Shown here one piece after another: positions 62,457 to 64,000 of a DNA stretch of 64,000 nt. The stretch covers positions 310,001 through 374,000 of the forward strand of contig NZ_MSSV01000001.1 in assembly GCF_002150505.1 (NCBI RefSeq), written 5' to 3'. The DNA is from Algoriphagus ratkowskyi. Lineage in GTDB: Bacteria > Bacteroidota > Bacteroidia > Cytophagales > Cyclobacteriaceae. The notes beneath the pieces are model-generated. The model did not search any database and was not told the origin of the DNA. It saw nothing but the letters and a program-made list of their open reading frames with translations. Positions within the stretch are counted from its first letter, which is position 1; every line of letters begins with the position of its first letter. A program made the position numbers and the translations under genes.

Positions 62457-63203
62457 ATGAGATTACATCATTTATTGTTTCTAGTAGGTCTGTTTTTATT
62501 TGCCTCCTGTGATTCGAGAACTGAAGCTGAGAAAATTGTCGATCGAGCAATTGCTGCTCATGGAGGTGATAAATATGAGAATTCAAAAATTGAATTTGAC
62601 TTTAGAAATATCCATTATACGATCTTCAAAACTGAGAATAACTTTGAATACATTCGAGAATTTTCAGATTCAACAGGCAATGTAGTAGATATGTTAAATA
62701 ACGAAGGCTTTGTGCGAACAGTAAATGGTGCTAAAATCGATACACTTTCCGAAGAATGGATTGGAAAATATTCTCGTTCGGTAAACTCAGTGGCTTATTT
62801 TGCATTTTTACCTTTTGGGCTAAATGATGCTTCAGTATTCAAATCTTCCATGGGAGAAACAGAAATCAATGGCGAAAAATACGATTTGATCAGAGTTACT
62901 TTTGCTGAAGAAGGTGGAGGTGACGACTTCGATGACGTGTTTTTATATTGGATAGGTAAGGAGGATTCAATGATCGATTTTATCGCTTATAGCTACCATA
63001 CGGACGGGGGTGGAGTAAGAATGCGGGAAGTGAGTATGGTAAATGAAGTCGGTGGAATTCGCTTTCAAAACTATTTAAACCTTAAGCCAGCCGATGAAAC
63101 TATGCCGGTAGAAAAGATGCAGGAGCTTTATGAAGCTGGGGAATTAAGCTTACTTTCAGAGATAAACCTAGAGAATATCAAAGTGGAATCCCTGAATAAC
63201 TAA
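62457..63203 (+). CDS. DUF6503 family lipoprotein (second paralog)
   Basis: 248 residues. Lipobox FASC (about C18). AEKIVDRAIAAHGGDKYENS and FDFRNIHYTIF are typical of DUF6503 lipoproteins, recalled from memory. It is 49 bases after its paralog. The fold may carry lipid or sense it, as for LolA-like proteins, but no experiment is known to me. It is followed eight bases later by the alpha/beta hydrolase gene. Confidence 0.78.
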   Translation: MRLHHLLFLVGLFLFASCDSRTEAEKIVDRAIAAHGGDKYENSKIEFDFRNIHYTIFKTENNFEYIREFSDSTGNVVDMLNNEGFVRTVNGAKIDTLSEEWIGKYSRSVNSVAYFAFLPFGLNDASVFKSSMGETEINGEKYDLIRVTFAEEGGGDDFDDVFLYWIGKEDSMIDFIAYSYHTDGGGVRMREVSMVNEVGGIRFQNYLNLKPADETMPVEKMQELYEAGELSLLSEINLENIKVESLNN

Positions 63204-63210
63204 TACGACA

Positions 63211-64000
63211 TGAATCCAAAACGACTGAAATTTAAGAATAGGGATGGGATTGAATTAGCAGGCCATTTATACTTGCCAGCAAATCAAAAACCACAATTTT
63301 ACGCGCTTTTTGCACACTGTTTTACTTGCTCAAAGAATTTCTCAGCAGTTACCCGTATCTGCAGTGCTCTTTCTCAAAATGGTATCGCAACTTTAAGCTT
63401 CGATTTCACAGGTCTTGGGATGAGCGAGGGTGAGTTTGAGGAGTCAAGCTTCAGCGGAAATATCAGCGATCTCATTGATGCCGCAGATTTCCTAGCTGCG
63501 GAATATGATACTCCGAAAATGCTGATTGGCCATTCTCTGGGTGGAGCTGCAGTATTATATGCTGCCATTGATTTGCCAGATGTCAAAGCAGTGGTGACTA
63601 TAGGTGCCCCAGCGTATCCTGGACATGTTCAAAAACTCTTTACTGAAAGTATTGAAGAAATTGAGGAAAATGGAAAAGCTAAAGTATCAATTGGTGGAAG
63701 GCCATTTACCATTAGTAAGAGTTTTGTGGATGATCTGAAGCAGAAGCCGTTGGATACATTTTTGAAAAAGCTAAGAAAATCATTATTAGTGATGCATTCT
63801 CCGCAGGATGAAATCGTGGATGTGTCCAACGCCGCTGAGATTTACAATGCGGCTCTTCATCCTAAAAGTTTTATTTCTTTAGATGGCGCTACCCATTTGG
63901 TTTCTGATGCTAAAGACAGCGAATATATTGCAGAGGTTGTCGGGAGTTGGTCTAGACGATACGTGCTTGTGGAGGAAGAGAAAAAGGAGAATGATACCCG
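63211..64000 (+). CDS. Alpha/beta hydrolase, N-terminal part, possibly fused to OsmC (cut by window end)
   Basis: An ATG at 63211 opens a frame that runs to the window end (263 codons). It begins MNPKRLKFKNRDGIELAGHL and has HCFTCSKN, SFDFTGLGMSEG, the nucleophile GHSLGG, the acid in HSPQDEIVD and the base His in DGATHLV, a full Ser-Asp-His triad. The hydrolase ends near residue 250 and the tail VLVEEEKKEND looks like a linker. In Bacteroidota this protein often continues into an OsmC domain, so the same is likely here. Confidence 0.88.

Noticed and set aside
1..64000. CRISPR array, tRNA or rRNA genes, intact insertion sequences, prophage genes
   Set aside because: I found no regularly spaced direct repeats, no tRNA or rRNA sequence and no transposase, integrase or phage structural gene.

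Overview
The window looks like chromosomal DNA of a member of the Bacteroidota, most likely order Cytophagales and close to Algoriphagus/Cyclobacteriaceae. This is inferred, not proven. The support is: AT-rich DNA, promoters with the Bacteroidota -7 box TAnnTTTG, many signal-peptide and lipoprotein genes, an archaeal/eukaryal-type prolyl-tRNA synthetase beside a large low-complexity lipoprotein, WG-repeat, DUF1599 and DUF6503 proteins, and FadL/TodX-type outer-membrane proteins. I see no rRNA, tRNA, CRISPR array, prophage or intact insertion sequence.

Layout. 1-3.4 kb: the end of an unknown gene, a truncated acetyltransferase remnant, then an ABC ATPase/permease/GntR regulator cassette with a palindromic operator, followed by a broken gene (stop plus frameshift). 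3.5-6.4 kb: secreted RidA-like protein, GNAT, outer-membrane protein, MscS channel. 6.6-13.9 kb: cell-envelope block with a GNAT-nitrilase fusion, kdsC, kdsA, two tandem YcbB-type L,D-transpeptidases and a convergent third transpeptidase-like protein. 14.2-20.4 kb: queD-folE, an SDR, a phosphotriesterase-family lipoprotein, an M28 peptidase and an outer-membrane protein. 20.8-26.3 kb: guaA, an LpoA-like lipid- or wall-associated binding protein, hemL and an ArsC/Spx-type protein, separated by repeat-rich intergenic DNA. 26.5-33.1 kb: a four-gene minus-strand block of planctomycete-type cytochrome/DUF1501/sugar-isomerase proteins. 33.5-35.8 kb: divergent tdh and kbl (threonine to glycine). 36-42.9 kb: an M15-like DUF5715 protein, cdaA (c-di-AMP) with folP, then DUF1599, a DoxX-like protein and aroK, facing a FadL-family protein. 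43.1-50.6 kb: low-complexity lipoprotein, proS, nfeD-floA, WG-repeat protein, hemA. 50.8-64 kb: a long plus-strand run holding helix-hairpin-helix, HsdR-N, Crp/Fnr, rhodanese, DUF547, FAD oxidoreductase and polyferredoxin genes, two GT2 glycosyltransferases, lipoproteins, a GT-C membrane glycosyltransferase, two DUF6503 lipoproteins and an alpha/beta hydrolase cut by the window end.

How the genes fit together. Much of the window serves envelope building (KDO synthesis, L,D-crosslinking, glycosyl transfer, lipoproteins), cofactor supply (tetrapyrrole, folate/pterin) and periplasmic redox work. The two blocks that best fit the idea of an undescribed system are the planctomycete-type periplasmic cytochrome cluster (26.5-33.1 kb) and the membrane redox plus glycosyltransferase run (53.4-64 kb).

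Non-coding structure is unusually rich. Several intergenic repeat families carry G/C-rich palindromes at a fixed internal position. Several convergent gene pairs share terminator-like hairpins that lie inside the ends of the coding sequences.
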